Virus record (IMG/VR): IMGVR_UViG_3300012005_000032
Coordinates: 1-32,786 of that record
Origin: a virus
Length of the DNA stretch: 32,786 nucleotides
Strand: one strand, 5' to 3'
Below the pieces are notes generated by a model. That model was not told where the DNA came from and ran no database searches. It worked only from the letters and a program-made list of their open reading frames with translations. Shown in pieces: positions 14,180-21,819 of the stretch (positions are counted from its first letter, which is position 1; each line of letters opens with the position of its first letter). The position numbers and the translations under genes are program-made.

Positions 14180-14206
14180 GAATAAAAAATATTACAAACA
14201 TATAGA

Positions 14207-14536
14207 ATGGGAAAACTGATAGTTCTGAATAGAAAAACCAAAGAATACGATTACTTTGTCAAGTATAAAAGAAATCGTAAAGAAGACATATATTCAGTAG
14301 AGTTGTTTCATTCTCATAATGGAGAATGGACCAATCCTGGATCTAAAATCATGACATTGAAAGAAGAAAATCTGATGTTAGATTTCAGATTTGAAGATAA
14401 AGTAGATCTTAAAAATACTCCATATCATACAAAGGATCATATAGAATTGGCTCTCTTGGCTCTTGATGCAATTTCTGATAATGATAAAGTGAAAAGAAAA
14501 TGTAAAAATAAAACTTTTAAACTTTTAAAATTTTAA
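14207..14536 (+). CDS. Hypothetical protein (109 aa)
   Basis: 109 residues starting at ATG. The N-terminal half is beta-rich (G-K-L-I-V-L-N-R-K-T, Y-S-V-E-L-F-H-S-H-N-G-E-W) and the rest is helical with a basic C-terminus (K-R-K-C-K-N-K-T-F-K-L-L-K). The arrangement resembles a small single-domain nucleic-acid or protein-binding factor. No identifiable motif. A CATATAGA stretch precedes the ATG, a weak version of the promoter-like box seen elsewhere. Confidence 0.55.
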   Translation: MGKLIVLNRKTKEYDYFVKYKRNRKEDIYSVELFHSHNGEWTNPGSKIMTLKEENLMLDFRFEDKVDLKNTPYHTKDHIELALLALDAISDNDKVKRKCKNKTFKLLKF

Positions 14537-14538
14537 AT

Positions 14539-14697
14539 ATGCATCAAACTATTAATTCTTACATAAAACAATTAAAAATAAGATTATTGAACAATCAAGA
14601 TCTTGGTTCATATTTCAGGAAGAAATTTCCAAATAATGATATAGCAGTTAAATTTCCAAATGATTTTGATTTAGGCAAATATCTACGTAACTCATAA
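14539..14697 (+). CDS. Small hypothetical protein (52 aa)
   Basis: 52 codons from ATG, 2 bases after the previous stop, so probably coupled to it. It is helical at the N-terminus (Y-I-K-Q-L-K-I-R-L-L-N-N) and then carries F-R-K-K-F-P-N-N-D-I-A-V. The A/T-biased third positions match the neighbours. A rho-independent terminator follows 26 bases after the stop, consistent with this being the last gene of the run. Function unknown. Confidence 0.5.
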   Translation: MHQTINSYIKQLKIRLLNNQDLGSYFRKKFPNNDIAVKFPNDFDLGKYLRNS

Positions 14698-14723
14698 ACA
14701 ACCTTAAACAATTAACAAAACTT

Positions 14724-14750
14724 AAAGCCCTTGATAATCAGGTGCTTTTT
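14724..14750 (+). terminator. Rho-independent terminator
   Basis: AAAGCCCTTGAT pairs with ATCAGGTGCTTT with one mismatch, followed by a T run. It ends the plus-strand run that reaches 14697. Confidence 0.75.
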
Positions 14751-14781
14751 ATTTTTCAGCAATCTGCTATTTGAAACTAGA

Positions 14782-14790
14782 AATATATAG
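14782..14790 (+). promoter_or_regulatory. AATATATAG box (putative phage promoter)
   Basis: AATATATAG lies 3 bases before the ATG of the W-x-N-G repeat gene and directly downstream of a terminator, as expected for a new transcription unit. Confidence 0.5.
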
Positions 14791-14793
14791 CTT

Positions 14794-15135
14794 ATGCAAC
14801 GATTTAAACACCTCATATACAAAGGAAAGAAGATAGAACTTGAACATCTTATCACAGAAATTCTGGTATCGACTGGTCATAACTGGTTACTGGATACAGA
14901 ATTCGAAGAAGCTGAAATAGAGATCAAGGACAAGATGTTCACATGGATAACAGGCAAGTGGTATAATGGTGTTTGGATGAATGGAGTTTGGCTGAACGGA
15001 GAATGGTTCGGAGGAGAATGGTTACAAGGAAGGTGGAAGAATGGCATTTGGCATGATGGGATATGGCACGATGGAGTATTCGAGGATGGAGAATTCAGGT
15101 TGGGTGAATTCATAAAAGGCATCAAACAAAATTAA
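14794..15135 (+). CDS. W-x-N-G pentapeptide-type repeat protein
   Basis: 113 residues. The first 50 are helical and acidic. Residues 54-108 are about ten tandem five-residue units of the form x-G-x-W-x (N-G-V-W-M, N-G-V-W-L, N-G-E-W-F, G-G-E-W-L, then W/F units ending D-G-E-F). Such repeats occur in structural or accessory proteins of large T4-like phages and probably form a regular beta stack with tryptophans along one face. Likely role: binding surface or stabilising element; not an enzyme. Long opposite-strand frames here are a by-product of the repeats. Confidence 0.75.
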   Translation: MQRFKHLIYKGKKIELEHLITEILVSTGHNWLLDTEFEEAEIEIKDKMFTWITGKWYNGVWMNGVWLNGEWFGGEWLQGRWKNGIWHDGIWHDGVFEDGEFRLGEFIKGIKQN

Positions 15136-15144
15136 AATTTAGTC

Positions 15145-15678
15145 ATGAAGGCGCGAAAAAATATTGTTAAAACAGATAGTAAAACTGAAAGTAAGAAGAT
15201 CACCAATAAACGCTCCAAACAGATAGATAATATACCTGGTAGTCAGGTTATTTACAGTTCAGATTTTTTGGATATTGCAGTCTATGATAAAAAATTATGT
15301 TTTCAGATCACGATTCATGAACTGAAAGAGCATATACAGACATTCGATGTGTTCGAAGCCGTTGCTGCTATCATATCGACTAGTAAGAAAATAGAAGATA
15401 TATGGTCTATCCCTTTACAACTTAAAGATTTTGAAGATATCAGACTAGGTAAAGCTTTATATTGGATGAGTGGAGGCAACAATGAATGGAACAGCTGTAT
15501 ATTTTACACAAAGCCATGGAACGAATGCGTTGATGTATTGGAAGATCATTTCACTTTAAAAATAACAAAAAACTTTAAAAAGTGTAGAACTTTGGAAGAT
15601 GTTAAAGATCTTTTATTGAAGAAGTGTTCTCTGCCACTGATATATGATTTTATGTTGAGCAAAGATCTTGTTAAATAG
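15145..15678 (+). CDS. Hypothetical protein (177 aa) with a basic N-terminus
   Basis: 177 residues beginning at ATG, 9 bases after the repeat gene. The first 28 residues are strongly basic and disordered (K-T-E-S-K-K-I-T-N-K-R-S-K). A folded part follows with W-S-I-P-L-Q-L-K-D-F, a W-M-S-G-G-N-N-E-W-N-S loop and a helical C-terminus with cysteines (F-K-K-C-R, L-L-K-K-C-S). The basic tail suggests contact with nucleic acid or membrane. No homologue recognised. Confidence 0.55.
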   Translation: MKARKNIVKTDSKTESKKITNKRSKQIDNIPGSQVIYSSDFLDIAVYDKKLCFQITIHELKEHIQTFDVFEAVAAIISTSKKIEDIWSIPLQLKDFEDIRLGKALYWMSGGNNEWNSCIFYTKPWNECVDVLEDHFTLKITKNFKKCRTLEDVKDLLLKKCSLPLIYDFMLSKDLVK

Positions 15679-15688
15679 AATATATAGA
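15679..15688 (+). promoter_or_regulatory. AATATATAGA box (putative phage promoter)
   Basis: AATATATAGA directly follows the previous stop and lies 2 bases ahead of the ATG at 15691, so any transcript from it would be leaderless. The box is the same as at the minus-strand late genes. Confidence 0.5.
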
Positions 15689-15690
15689 AT

Positions 15691-16278
15691 ATGAAAGATT
15701 TCAAGACATTCGTAAACGAAAACCTGTTGGTTCCACGTAACCTGGAAGGCCGCAAGGAGAAATTAAAACAAATGAACATCAAGTTGCTTTCTCAGGAAGT
15801 GGTAGATGGAGATTTAATTTTGGATGAATCTTTCATGGACATAGATGCAAAGTTCGTGAAGCTCAAGAAAGTAAATGATTGTGTTATTTTAACAGGAGGA
15901 TTATGGACAGAAATACCAGAATGGTTGAAGAATGTTGAAGTGTTAGGTTACTTTAGTTGTGCAGGAAACAAATTAACTACAATGAAAAATTGTCCTGCTG
16001 TTATACACGGAAATATAAATTGCGCTGACAATAAACTAATAACTCTGGAAGGAAGTCCTGAAATCATAAACGGTAATTTTCACTGTTCTAGCAATATGCT
16101 TACATCGTTAAAAGGTTGTCCAAAAATCATAAATGGAAGTTTTTCATGTTCATATAACAAATTAACATCACTTGAAGGATGTCCTGAAACTATAAACGGT
16201 AATTTATACTGTATCACCAAGCCAACATTAGAACTTCCAGATTATGTTAAACTGAAAGGCGAATTCGTAAACAAATAA
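15691..16278 (+). CDS. Leucine-rich-like repeat protein with a capsid-targeting-like leader
   Basis: 195 residues. The N-terminus M-K-D-F-K-T-F-V-N-E-N fits the shared leader peptide, with candidate cleavage after E10. From about residue 95 there are four repeats of about 20 residues in the pattern C-x-x-N-K-L-T-S-L-E-G-C-P-x-x-I-N-G-N, the phage leucine-rich-like repeat. This region should form a solenoid binding surface. The pairing of leader and repeat suggests a protein packaged in the head and then acting on a partner in the host, or a structural head component. Leader and repeat are seen directly; packaging is inferred. Confidence 0.75.
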   Translation: MKDFKTFVNENLLVPRNLEGRKEKLKQMNIKLLSQEVVDGDLILDESFMDIDAKFVKLKKVNDCVILTGGLWTEIPEWLKNVEVLGYFSCAGNKLTTMKNCPAVIHGNINCADNKLITLEGSPEIINGNFHCSSNMLTSLKGCPKIINGSFSCSYNKLTSLEGCPETINGNLYCITKPTLELPDYVKLKGEFVNK

Positions 16279-16284
16279 TCTGTC

Positions 16285-16294
16285 AATATATAGA
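16285..16294 (+). promoter_or_regulatory. AATATATAGA box (putative phage promoter)
   Basis: AATATATAGA 3 bases before the ATG at 16298, between two short-spaced genes. Confidence 0.45.
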
Positions 16295-16297
16295 TCA

Positions 16298-17086
16298 ATG
16301 CAAATGCAAACTGTTTATATAGAACCAGAAGGTATGATTTATGATCTGGATGCAAGATTATGGATAGTCGATTACAAAGAACCAACCAAATGTTTATACA
16401 GATTATCCAAAGCTGAACATATCGGCGTTCTGACTAACCTTTATACAAAATCTGGGCTGCAAATAAACTACTGCAGTCAAGATTTCTTCATCAGTGAAGA
16501 AATATTAGAAAACGCTTCTAAATTTTCTAGAAGAAAACTGAATATCGACAAGATCAACATAAGCTGTTCAGAATTTTTCATGCCTAAAGAGATATCGACA
16601 AATGTCGATAACACTGCTTTTGATTTCAGCATCATGAATAATTTCACAAACAAAGAAATAGTAAATATATTCGATATATGTTATAGTCCAAAATTCGATC
16701 CGTTGATCAATAAGTTTTCAGGAACCAATATCTTTTTATCGATAGACAACTTTCCAATGAGAAAAAATTCATTCAAGAAACAAACCTTGATAGTAGAAAA
16801 GCTGATAGGTTTGAAGATAGATAAAACAACAAACAGGTTCACAGAATCAAAAGTTAAAGCCGAAAATTCAGTTTTGTATGTTTCTTCCAATAATGAAGTA
16901 TTTAATGCTCTGAATGAGCTCAATGATGTTTTCAACCATATGTATAATAATTCAAAGCCTGATATACAAGAGCTCATAAGGATTAGATTAAACAAGACTA
17001 ATCTAGTTCTGATTAATACTCTTTATACCAGTAACAATCTGAAACCATTTATCAAGAATAAACTTTTTTTGGGATTTTCTATTTAA
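16298..17086 (+). CDS. Hypothetical protein (262 aa)
   Basis: 262 residues; ATGs at 16298 and 16304 are both possible starts. The N-terminal 60 residues have mixed strands (V-Y-I-E-P-E-G-M-I-Y-D-L-D, L-W-I-V-D-Y). The middle has several N-I-x-F segments, and the C-terminal part is helical with L-N-E-L-N-D-V-F-N-H-M-Y. It contains no metal or nucleotide motif I can see. It is the last plus-strand gene before a strong bidirectional terminator and the facing late region. A phage-specific structural or regulatory protein is likely but unproven. Confidence 0.6.
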   Translation: MQMQTVYIEPEGMIYDLDARLWIVDYKEPTKCLYRLSKAEHIGVLTNLYTKSGLQINYCSQDFFISEEILENASKFSRRKLNIDKINISCSEFFMPKEISTNVDNTAFDFSIMNNFTNKEIVNIFDICYSPKFDPLINKFSGTNIFLSIDNFPMRKNSFKKQTLIVEKLIGLKIDKTTNRFTESKVKAENSVLYVSSNNEVFNALNELNDVFNHMYNNSKPDIQELIRIRLNKTNLVLINTLYTSNNLKPFIKNKLFLGFSI

Positions 17087-17108
17087 AAAATAAATCATTA
17101 AAAATTAA

Positions 17109-17138
17109 AAAGCCCTTGATATTTCTATCAAGGGCTTT
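17109..17138. terminator. Bidirectional rho-independent terminator
   Basis: AAAGCCCTTGATA (17109-17121) pairs perfectly with TATCAAGGGCTTT (17126-17138), flanked by A and T runs. It separates the convergent plus-strand genes from the minus-strand late region. Confidence 0.9.
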
Positions 17139-17301
17139 TGGTAAATTTTAAAAATAATCTACAGCCGATAACAAGCGTTTAATGATTTACCAGAACATCA
17201 TCACTTAAACTTAAACTGCAAATGTTTTCCATAAACATACAACATTTGTGATTATAAATTTAATAATTATTTTTTAAATATTTATAGGATTCTCTCTATT
17301 T

Positions 17302-17565
17302 TTATTTTTTCATCATTCCCTTAGCTTTGTTCAAATAAGAACTAGGATTCATCTTTGGTTGAGATTGAGCTTGTTTCTTATCCTGTGTATCTTGGTGTCT
17401 CTTTTTTGCTTCGTTCTTCTTATTCAAGATGGAAATAACTAATTCAAATTCATAGTAAGGCCATTCCGATATAGTCCGATCTCCTCCTATGCCAGATAAC
17501 TGGTCATAGAGCTCAACTTTATTTTCTATCAAGTTTTCTAAAGGGATCTGGAATAGCGAAAATAT
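17302..17565 (-). CDS. Small late protein downstream of the gp26-like gene; possible non-AUG start
   Basis: The frame is open from a GTG at 17622, but the first 19 residues from there shadow the zinc-finger end of the upstream gene. Protein-like sequence begins at I-F-S-L-F-Q-I-P-L-E-N-L-I-E-N-K (17565). The codon there is ATA, 6 bases after GGAGGAG, so an AUA start is possible. Without it the GTG would have to serve. The body has G-I-G-G-D-R-T-I-S-E-W-P-Y-Y-E-F-E, a pattern I link with a small baseplate-hub-associated gene of T4-like phages, and a disordered K/Q-rich tail. It overlaps the preceding gene and is probably its partner. About 87 residues from 17565, or 106 from 17622. Confidence 0.6.
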   Translation of the reverse strand: MFSLFQIPLENLIENKVELYDQLSGIGGDRTISEWPYYEFELVISILNKKNEAKKRHQDTQDKKQAQSQPKMNPSSYLNKAKGMMKK

Positions 17566-18511
17566 TTGAGGCTCCTCCGGGAAATCGCATTTCGGTGTGG
17601 ACCTCCTCGCCACACTCAGCACATTGTTTTTTTAATTCCTTCACTCCGAATTTCAATTTATCAGTGGCATAATTAAGGAACTGGAATTGCATCATTTCCA
17701 TGTTTGCATACTCTTTCTCTTTGGCATCACATCCTTCTGGCGTTATACCAGTTCTGTCAGACATGGTATATGGCACAACTTTCATAAAAGACACATTAGG
17801 ATCTTTCTTTTCTGCAACTTGTTTCTTGATGTGATCATAGAAAGATTTCTGCAGACCTATAGTAGGTGGGCCCAATTTAACATTATGGTCTGTAAAAACA
17901 TATTTCTTTTCAATATTATCGAAGAATGGTTCTATGTCTTCATCTGGTGTATAGTTTACAAAGAATGTCGGAAATTGTTTGTTGATGTTCGTATCCATAT
18001 CTATGGTACATTCTACACCACATTTGCACTTCTGAGATAAATATAAGCTAGGCCCTTTTGCAAAGGTCATAGATCTGATAGACAATATCAGATATAATCT
18101 ATCACCATCTTTTACATCTAGGTATGAACCAAGTTTTCCATCTGAGTGTGTAAATCTGACACAATTTCTTAACAAGTCGTTCATTTTTTCAGTAACATCA
18201 TAGATATTTCTATTATCCACAACAGAGTAAGCTTGAACTTCAGAAACTTTAGCAGCTCTGATCTGTATTCTTGTTCCTTCTGGATAATATCTTCCACAAG
18301 GAAGATCATTGAAATCCATATTCAGATAATCTAATCCTCTAGGTTGTTCTGGCGGTGGATTATTATTTCCTGATGATGGATTATTAAAACTGAGTGATGG
18401 TGTTTGTTCTTGTTTAATATTGACACCTTTTTCAGATTCTTGTTGTTGGATAAATTTCTTTAAAAGATCATCAGCATTCTGATCGTTTGGATTATTGATA
18501 TTGTCGTTCAT
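17519..18511 (-). CDS. Baseplate hub assembly protein, T4 gp26-like
   Basis: 330 residues. A disordered, N/P/Q-rich N-terminus (about 1-60) is followed by L-P-C-G-R-Y-Y-P-E-G-T-R-I-Q-I-R-A-A-K-V-S-E. Next come a D-G-D-R-L-Y-L-I-L-S-I-R segment and T-F-A-K-G-P. These fit the gp26-like baseplate hub family of large T4-like phages as I remember it. Two cysteine pairs (C-K-C near 175 and C-A-E-C near 305) probably bind zinc. The gene starts at ATG and its end overlaps the next frame by about 100 bases if that gene starts at the GTG. Placement next to the tail tube supports a tail or baseplate role. Family call is moderate. Confidence 0.65.
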   Translation of the reverse strand: MNDNINNPNDQNADDLLKKFIQQQESEKGVNIKQEQTPSLSFNNPSSGNNNPPPEQPRGLDYLNMDFNDLPCGRYYPEGTRIQIRAAKVSEVQAYSVVDNRNIYDVTEKMNDLLRNCVRFTHSDGKLGSYLDVKDGDRLYLILSIRSMTFAKGPSLYLSQKCKCGVECTIDMDTNINKQFPTFFVNYTPDEDIEPFFDNIEKKYVFTDHNVKLGPPTIGLQKSFYDHIKKQVAEKKDPNVSFMKVVPYTMSDRTGITPEGCDAKEKEYANMEMMQFQFLNYATDKLKFGVKELKKQCAECGEEVHTEMRFPGGASNIFAIPDPFRKLDRK

Positions 18512-18564
18512 TTGATATAAACCTATGTGATTTGGATTATATATGATTCGATTGCTGGTTCGCT

Positions 18565-18591
18565 AAAAAAGCTCCAATTTGGAGCTTTTTT
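18565..18591 (-). terminator. Rho-independent terminator after a leader-peptide gene
   Basis: AAAAAAGCTCCAA and TTGGAGCTTTTTT form a perfect stem with A/T tracts, 25 bases after the stop at 18616 on the minus strand. Confidence 0.9.
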
Positions 18592-18615
18592 ATCTGTTTT
18601 TCTTTAAGTTTATTT

Positions 18616-19464
18616 TTAATTACCAGCGACTTGACCGTATACGTCAGCAAATCTATCATAATCAAAACCATAATGTTTAATAATATCTAGAATTTCATCA
18701 GGAAATTCCATGTCTTCATCTCTGTCACTTTCTGGTAAACCAGTAACTGCAGTGTAATTATCCCAACAAAAATGAACGACATGTCTTACTGATGAGTTAT
18801 CACCTAATTGTTTAACAATTTCATCTAATGTTAATATAGGTTTAACAACACGTACCTTTTTAAATTTTTGTTTGATATCTTCTAAAGAAATTCCAGATTT
18901 CTTTAACGAATCTTTATTTATTTCAATTCTACCATTGAACTCATTAGGCTCGGAAAAAATGATTTCATTTTCTTTTAAATAATCTCTAACAGCATTTCTT
19001 TCTGATGTGAGACTTAGATTATCTATGCTGATAATAACTATTCTAGAATCTTTAGATTCGTTTATCTGCATTTGCTTTGCTTCATTTGTTTGAATGTCGA
19101 TAAAATTCATCAATTGTGTCAAACTATCAAAAGTACCTTGGTCTTTTGAATATTTTGATTCTTCAGGGTCTCCTATTTCAATAGTAATAATAGGTGCATC
19201 TGACATATTACCAAACATAGATTTTTTAACTGTAAAATATATTTTATGTCCTACACCACCAACATAAGCCCAATTTGCATCCGTTTTAAATTGGCCATTT
19301 CCATTAATGGTAAGTTTCTTTTTTAATATTCCGGTTAAAAGCTTACCGTCATTTTCTTCTATCCAATCATGTTTGATCTTTGCTTTTTGAAATTCTTTAT
19401 CAGATTTTTCAATTTTAGCTTCGTTCATAAATTGATCGAAATTTTTAATTTGCTGTGTTTTCAT
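18616..19464 (-). CDS. Candidate packaged protein with capsid-targeting-like leader (282 aa)
   Basis: Begins M-K-T-Q-Q-I-K-N-F-D-Q-F-M-N-E-A-K, the longest form of the shared leader, almost identical to the 48-residue gene at 9691-9837. Two further N-E sites (Q-T-N-E-A-K and I-N-E-S-K) fall near residues 128-137. Processing could therefore release two domains: residues 16-128 (strand-rich, with W-A-Y-V-G-G-V-G-H-K-I-Y-F) and 138-282 (helical, with H-F-C-W-D-N-Y). No enzymatic motif is evident. It is a one-gene unit with its own TATATA box and terminator, placed between the tube and baseplate genes. Packaging is inferred from the leader. Confidence 0.7.
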   Translation of the reverse strand: MKTQQIKNFDQFMNEAKIEKSDKEFQKAKIKHDWIEENDGKLLTGILKKKLTINGNGQFKTDANWAYVGGVGHKIYFTVKKSMFGNMSDAPIITIEIGDPEESKYSKDQGTFDSLTQLMNFIDIQTNEAKQMQINESKDSRIVIISIDNLSLTSERNAVRDYLKENEIIFSEPNEFNGRIEINKDSLKKSGISLEDIKQKFKKVRVVKPILTLDEIVKQLGDNSSVRHVVHFCWDNYTAVTGLPESDRDEDMEFPDEILDIIKHYGFDYDRFADVYGQVAGN

Positions 19465-19482
19465 ATTGTTTTTTTTTGTTAA

Positions 19483-19493
19483 TGTATATATTA
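19483..19493 (-). promoter_or_regulatory. TAATATATACA box (putative phage promoter)
   Basis: TAATATATACA on the minus strand, 18 bases upstream of the ATG at 19464. Confidence 0.5.
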
Positions 19494-19571
19494 ATAATTT
19501 ATTTGATTACATTGTAAAATTACTAAAATTATTTATGGCTGGACAAATTATTTTCAAATTGTTAATAACTA

Positions 19572-20135
19572 TTAAACATTATCAATGTAAACATCTTCCC
19601 AGAAATCAGAAATCCATTTAGCGTTTCTAGGCTCAACGATACCAGTTGTGCCCCAATCTAAATCGAAACCTTCAACTCCTAATAATTGACAGTTATTGTA
19701 AGTAACGCGGCGGTTAACAATACCTTTCTTGTCATGATGTAAAACTATGATTGTTCCTACTAGATCTCTCTTATAGAAAGTTTCACCAGTTTGAGAATTC
19801 CATGCTAAGTCATACCATCTTTTCAAAGTGTTCCAGATGAATACTGCATTCTTTGTATCTTGATTTAAATTAAACTTGATCTCAACTTCTATAGAAGTCT
19901 TCTCAGGAGTTAATACAAATTCACGATCTGAGAACTTGAATTTTTGACTTGCAGTCGTTAAATCTGGAGTTAATGGTAAACTTACCGAAGTTGCATTTTC
20001 CATCATCAAAACAGGGTCACGATTTTCAGCCTGTAAGATAGCAGGCAGAATGAAGTTTATCTCGAATAGATTTGTGTATATCGGTTCGAATAGCTCATAA
20101 TGTGAACGTACGTTACTAAAGTGTGCTAAAGGCAT
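19572..20135 (-). CDS. Tail tube protein, T4 gp19-like
   Basis: 187 residues, close to the 163 of T4 gp19. The N-terminal region Y-E-L-F-E-P-I-Y-T-N-L-F-E-I-N-F-I-L-P has the arrangement typical of gp19-type tube proteins. It is followed by the strand-rich core of the fold (F-K-F-S-D-R-E-F-V-L-T, I-E-V-E-I-K-F-N) and F-I-W-N-T-L-K-R-W-Y-D-L-A-W. The C-terminal part has N-C-Q-L-L-G-V-E-G-F-D-L-D-W. It builds the inner tube through which DNA passes. It lies downstream of the sheath on the same strand, as in T4, with intervening genes, and has its own promoter-like box. Confidence 0.85.
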   Translation of the reverse strand: MPLAHFSNVRSHYELFEPIYTNLFEINFILPAILQAENRDPVLMMENATSVSLPLTPDLTTASQKFKFSDREFVLTPEKTSIEVEIKFNLNQDTKNAVFIWNTLKRWYDLAWNSQTGETFYKRDLVGTIIVLHHDKKGIVNRRVTYNNCQLLGVEGFDLDWGTTGIVEPRNAKWISDFWEDVYIDNV

Positions 20136-20158
20136 TTTTATTGAATTGTTTTTCTAAC

Positions 20159-20169
20159 TGTATATATTA
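20159..20169 (-). promoter_or_regulatory. TAATATATACA box (putative phage promoter)
   Basis: TAATATATACA 23 bases upstream of the tail tube ATG on the minus strand. Confidence 0.5.
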
Positions 20170-20190
20170 TGATTTTTAATCCCTCTCTGG

Positions 20191-21444
20191 CTAAATAAGT
20201 CCTCTTGAAACCATGTAATCGTTTATTGCTTTATTGAGTATGGATTGATTTATAGAACCAGCTCCAGCATATACTAATGATATAGTTCTAGATGAAAAAT
20301 ATTCTGCTACACCATCTCCATTCACAGCCAATAAATACATATTATAATTTGGTATAATGGTAGTGGCAGCAGATGCTGATTCTAAAAGTATACCATTTTT
20401 ATAGCCTTGTATTTCCATTGAACCAGTTCTAACCGATGAATGTAAACCTAAAGAGTTTATATTTTCAACTGTATGTGTAAGACCTCGTATACTTTGATTT
20501 ATGTGATAATCAAAATAACTAAAACATCTAGATTTTACATGAATTGAAGAATCTGAGACTTTGTCAAAGATTCCAATATCGTATGAATTTTCATTAAAAT
20601 CTGTCATGCTGTATACACCCAACGATGCATCATTAATAGTATAATTGACACCATTAATAGATGGATTCCATTTCAAATCTACATAACCTCCTGCACTTGT
20701 TGCTCCACTAACAGAAAGATTGACAATTCCTGATACTAGAAATGGAGAAACGCCTGTTGTTATAATAGGCTTAAGTCTTTGTTCATCAGTCTCCATGCCT
20801 CCTATAGGATGAAACATATCCAATTTAGAAAGTTGTCCTTGTGAGTCAAGTGACATTATAAGAGTATTGAGATCATTAGCCAAACTAGCAGAAGGTTTTA
20901 CTGTTAAAAGATCATACCATGTTTTAAAAATAGGATGAAAGCCATTATTGAAATCTACCAAAACTGCCTTTCTTGTTATAGCCACTGTTGCAATATGATA
21001 AGTTCTAGAATTTGTAAAATCATTAAAATGCATTGATCCTATATCTACCAAAGACATTTTTGATAAAGCTGATAGTTCATATCTGCTGTTCATTAAAGTA
21101 GAAACTTCATATCTGAAAAGATTATAGAAATTTGTCAATTTTGTTATATCGTCTACTGTTTTATCCTTTTTGGCAAATATTGTATTAAAAGTTTCTATAA
21201 AGGTCGCATTTGTGATAATATCAGGATAGAACGATACATTGAATATCTGTATTAATAACTTCGTGATGGTAGGAATTTCATCCAGATTGATCTTTGTAGT
21301 ATCTACGCAGTATCTGATGATATCCAAGAAAGCCTTTTTATCATCACAGTAGTAATCGTAATCTACAAAAGATAAACTTAACACTTGGTCCATTGTCAGC
21401 GGTTGTATTACAAGATCTGAGCATTTTTCTTTGATTGTTATCAT
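20191..21444 (-). CDS. Virion structural protein, probable (417 aa)
   Basis: 417 residues between sheath and tube genes. The N-terminal 200 residues are mostly helical (L-L-I-Q-I-F-N-V-S-F-Y-P ...). From about 230 the sequence becomes rich in G, S, N and T with short strands (I-V-N-L-S-V-S-G-A-T-S-A-G-G-Y-V-D-L-K-W). The end (Y-A-G-A-G-S-I-N-Q-S-I-L-N-K-A-I-N-D-Y) resembles the C-terminal edge of lectin/glucanase-type jelly-roll domains found in phage tail and fibre proteins. I infer a decorated tail or fibre component with possible glycan binding. Start at ATG with an AATATATAG box 3 bases ahead. It is not present between sheath and tube in T4. Confidence 0.6.
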   Translation of the reverse strand: MITIKEKCSDLVIQPLTMDQVLSLSFVDYDYYCDDKKAFLDIIRYCVDTTKINLDEIPTITKLLIQIFNVSFYPDIITNATFIETFNTIFAKKDKTVDDITKLTNFYNLFRYEVSTLMNSRYELSALSKMSLVDIGSMHFNDFTNSRTYHIATVAITRKAVLVDFNNGFHPIFKTWYDLLTVKPSASLANDLNTLIMSLDSQGQLSKLDMFHPIGGMETDEQRLKPIITTGVSPFLVSGIVNLSVSGATSAGGYVDLKWNPSINGVNYTINDASLGVYSMTDFNENSYDIGIFDKVSDSSIHVKSRCFSYFDYHINQSIRGLTHTVENINSLGLHSSVRTGSMEIQGYKNGILLESASAATTIIPNYNMYLLAVNGDGVAEYFSSRTISLVYAGAGSINQSILNKAINDYMVSRGLI

Positions 21445-21447
21445 GAA

Positions 21448-21456
21448 CTATATATT
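21448..21456 (-). promoter_or_regulatory. AATATATAG box (putative phage promoter)
   Basis: AATATATAG on the minus strand, 3 bases before the ATG of the 417-residue structural gene, just past a terminator. Confidence 0.45.
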
Positions 21457-21463
21457 CAAAATA

Positions 21464-21492
21464 AAAAAGGCTCTATTTTGTAGAGCCTTTTT
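21464..21492 (-). terminator. Rho-independent terminator
   Basis: AAAAAGGCTCTA and TAGAGCCTTTTT form a perfect 12-bp stem with a TTTTG loop. It ends the two-gene leader-peptide unit at 21541-22569. Confidence 0.9.
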
Positions 21493-21540
21493 CCGTAGAA
21501 ACAGTAGCGAATTGTTTCAAACGGTCCTAATGGAAATCGT

Positions 21541-21819
21541 TTAAATATTTTTTAAAATTTCTATAGCTTCTTTAGAAATAGCTTCACTAAAATCTTTAGG
21601 TCTGATACTGTAATGTTGTACTAATTTTTGTATAGCGTTTCTTATTTCTGATGCCACATTTGAATTATAATGTTCATCTTTATTATCAAGATCCTCTATA
21701 TTATCAAACAAACTATCATCACCGTATAGATTGTACAATTCTTTCAAAATGTCGAACTTGTAGGGCCTTTGTTCATTTTCTAATTCATCTAAAAGCTTTT
21801 TTAATTTTTTCAGCTTTTT
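21541..21819 (-). pseudogene. 3' part of a leader-peptide gene, out of frame with its 5' part
   Basis: A 92-codon frame (K-K-L-K-K-L-L-D-E-L-E-N-E-Q-R-P-Y ... E-A-I-E-I-L-K-N-I) overlaps the end of the 107-residue gene at 21785. It has no ATG; the only usual alternative start is a TTG at 21747. The overlap contains two A6 runs (21797-21802 and 21805-21810, minus strand). Removing one A would fuse the upstream protein directly to this one as E-K-I-K-K-L-L-D-E-L. So this is most simply the C-terminal half of one protein of about 195 residues. Alternatives are real translation from TTG, a +1 frameshift, or a homopolymer sequencing error. Confidence 0.5.

Noticed and set aside
14877-15125. Minus-strand 82-residue open frame rich in P, S and H
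   Set aside because: It is the mirror of the W-x-N-G repeat codons; the repeat periodicity keeps the opposite strand free of stops.
17687-18040. Plus-strand 117-residue frame opposite the gp26-like gene
   Set aside because: It is antisense to a conserved late gene with clear motifs and has an odd composition rich in F, H and I, typical of a shadow.
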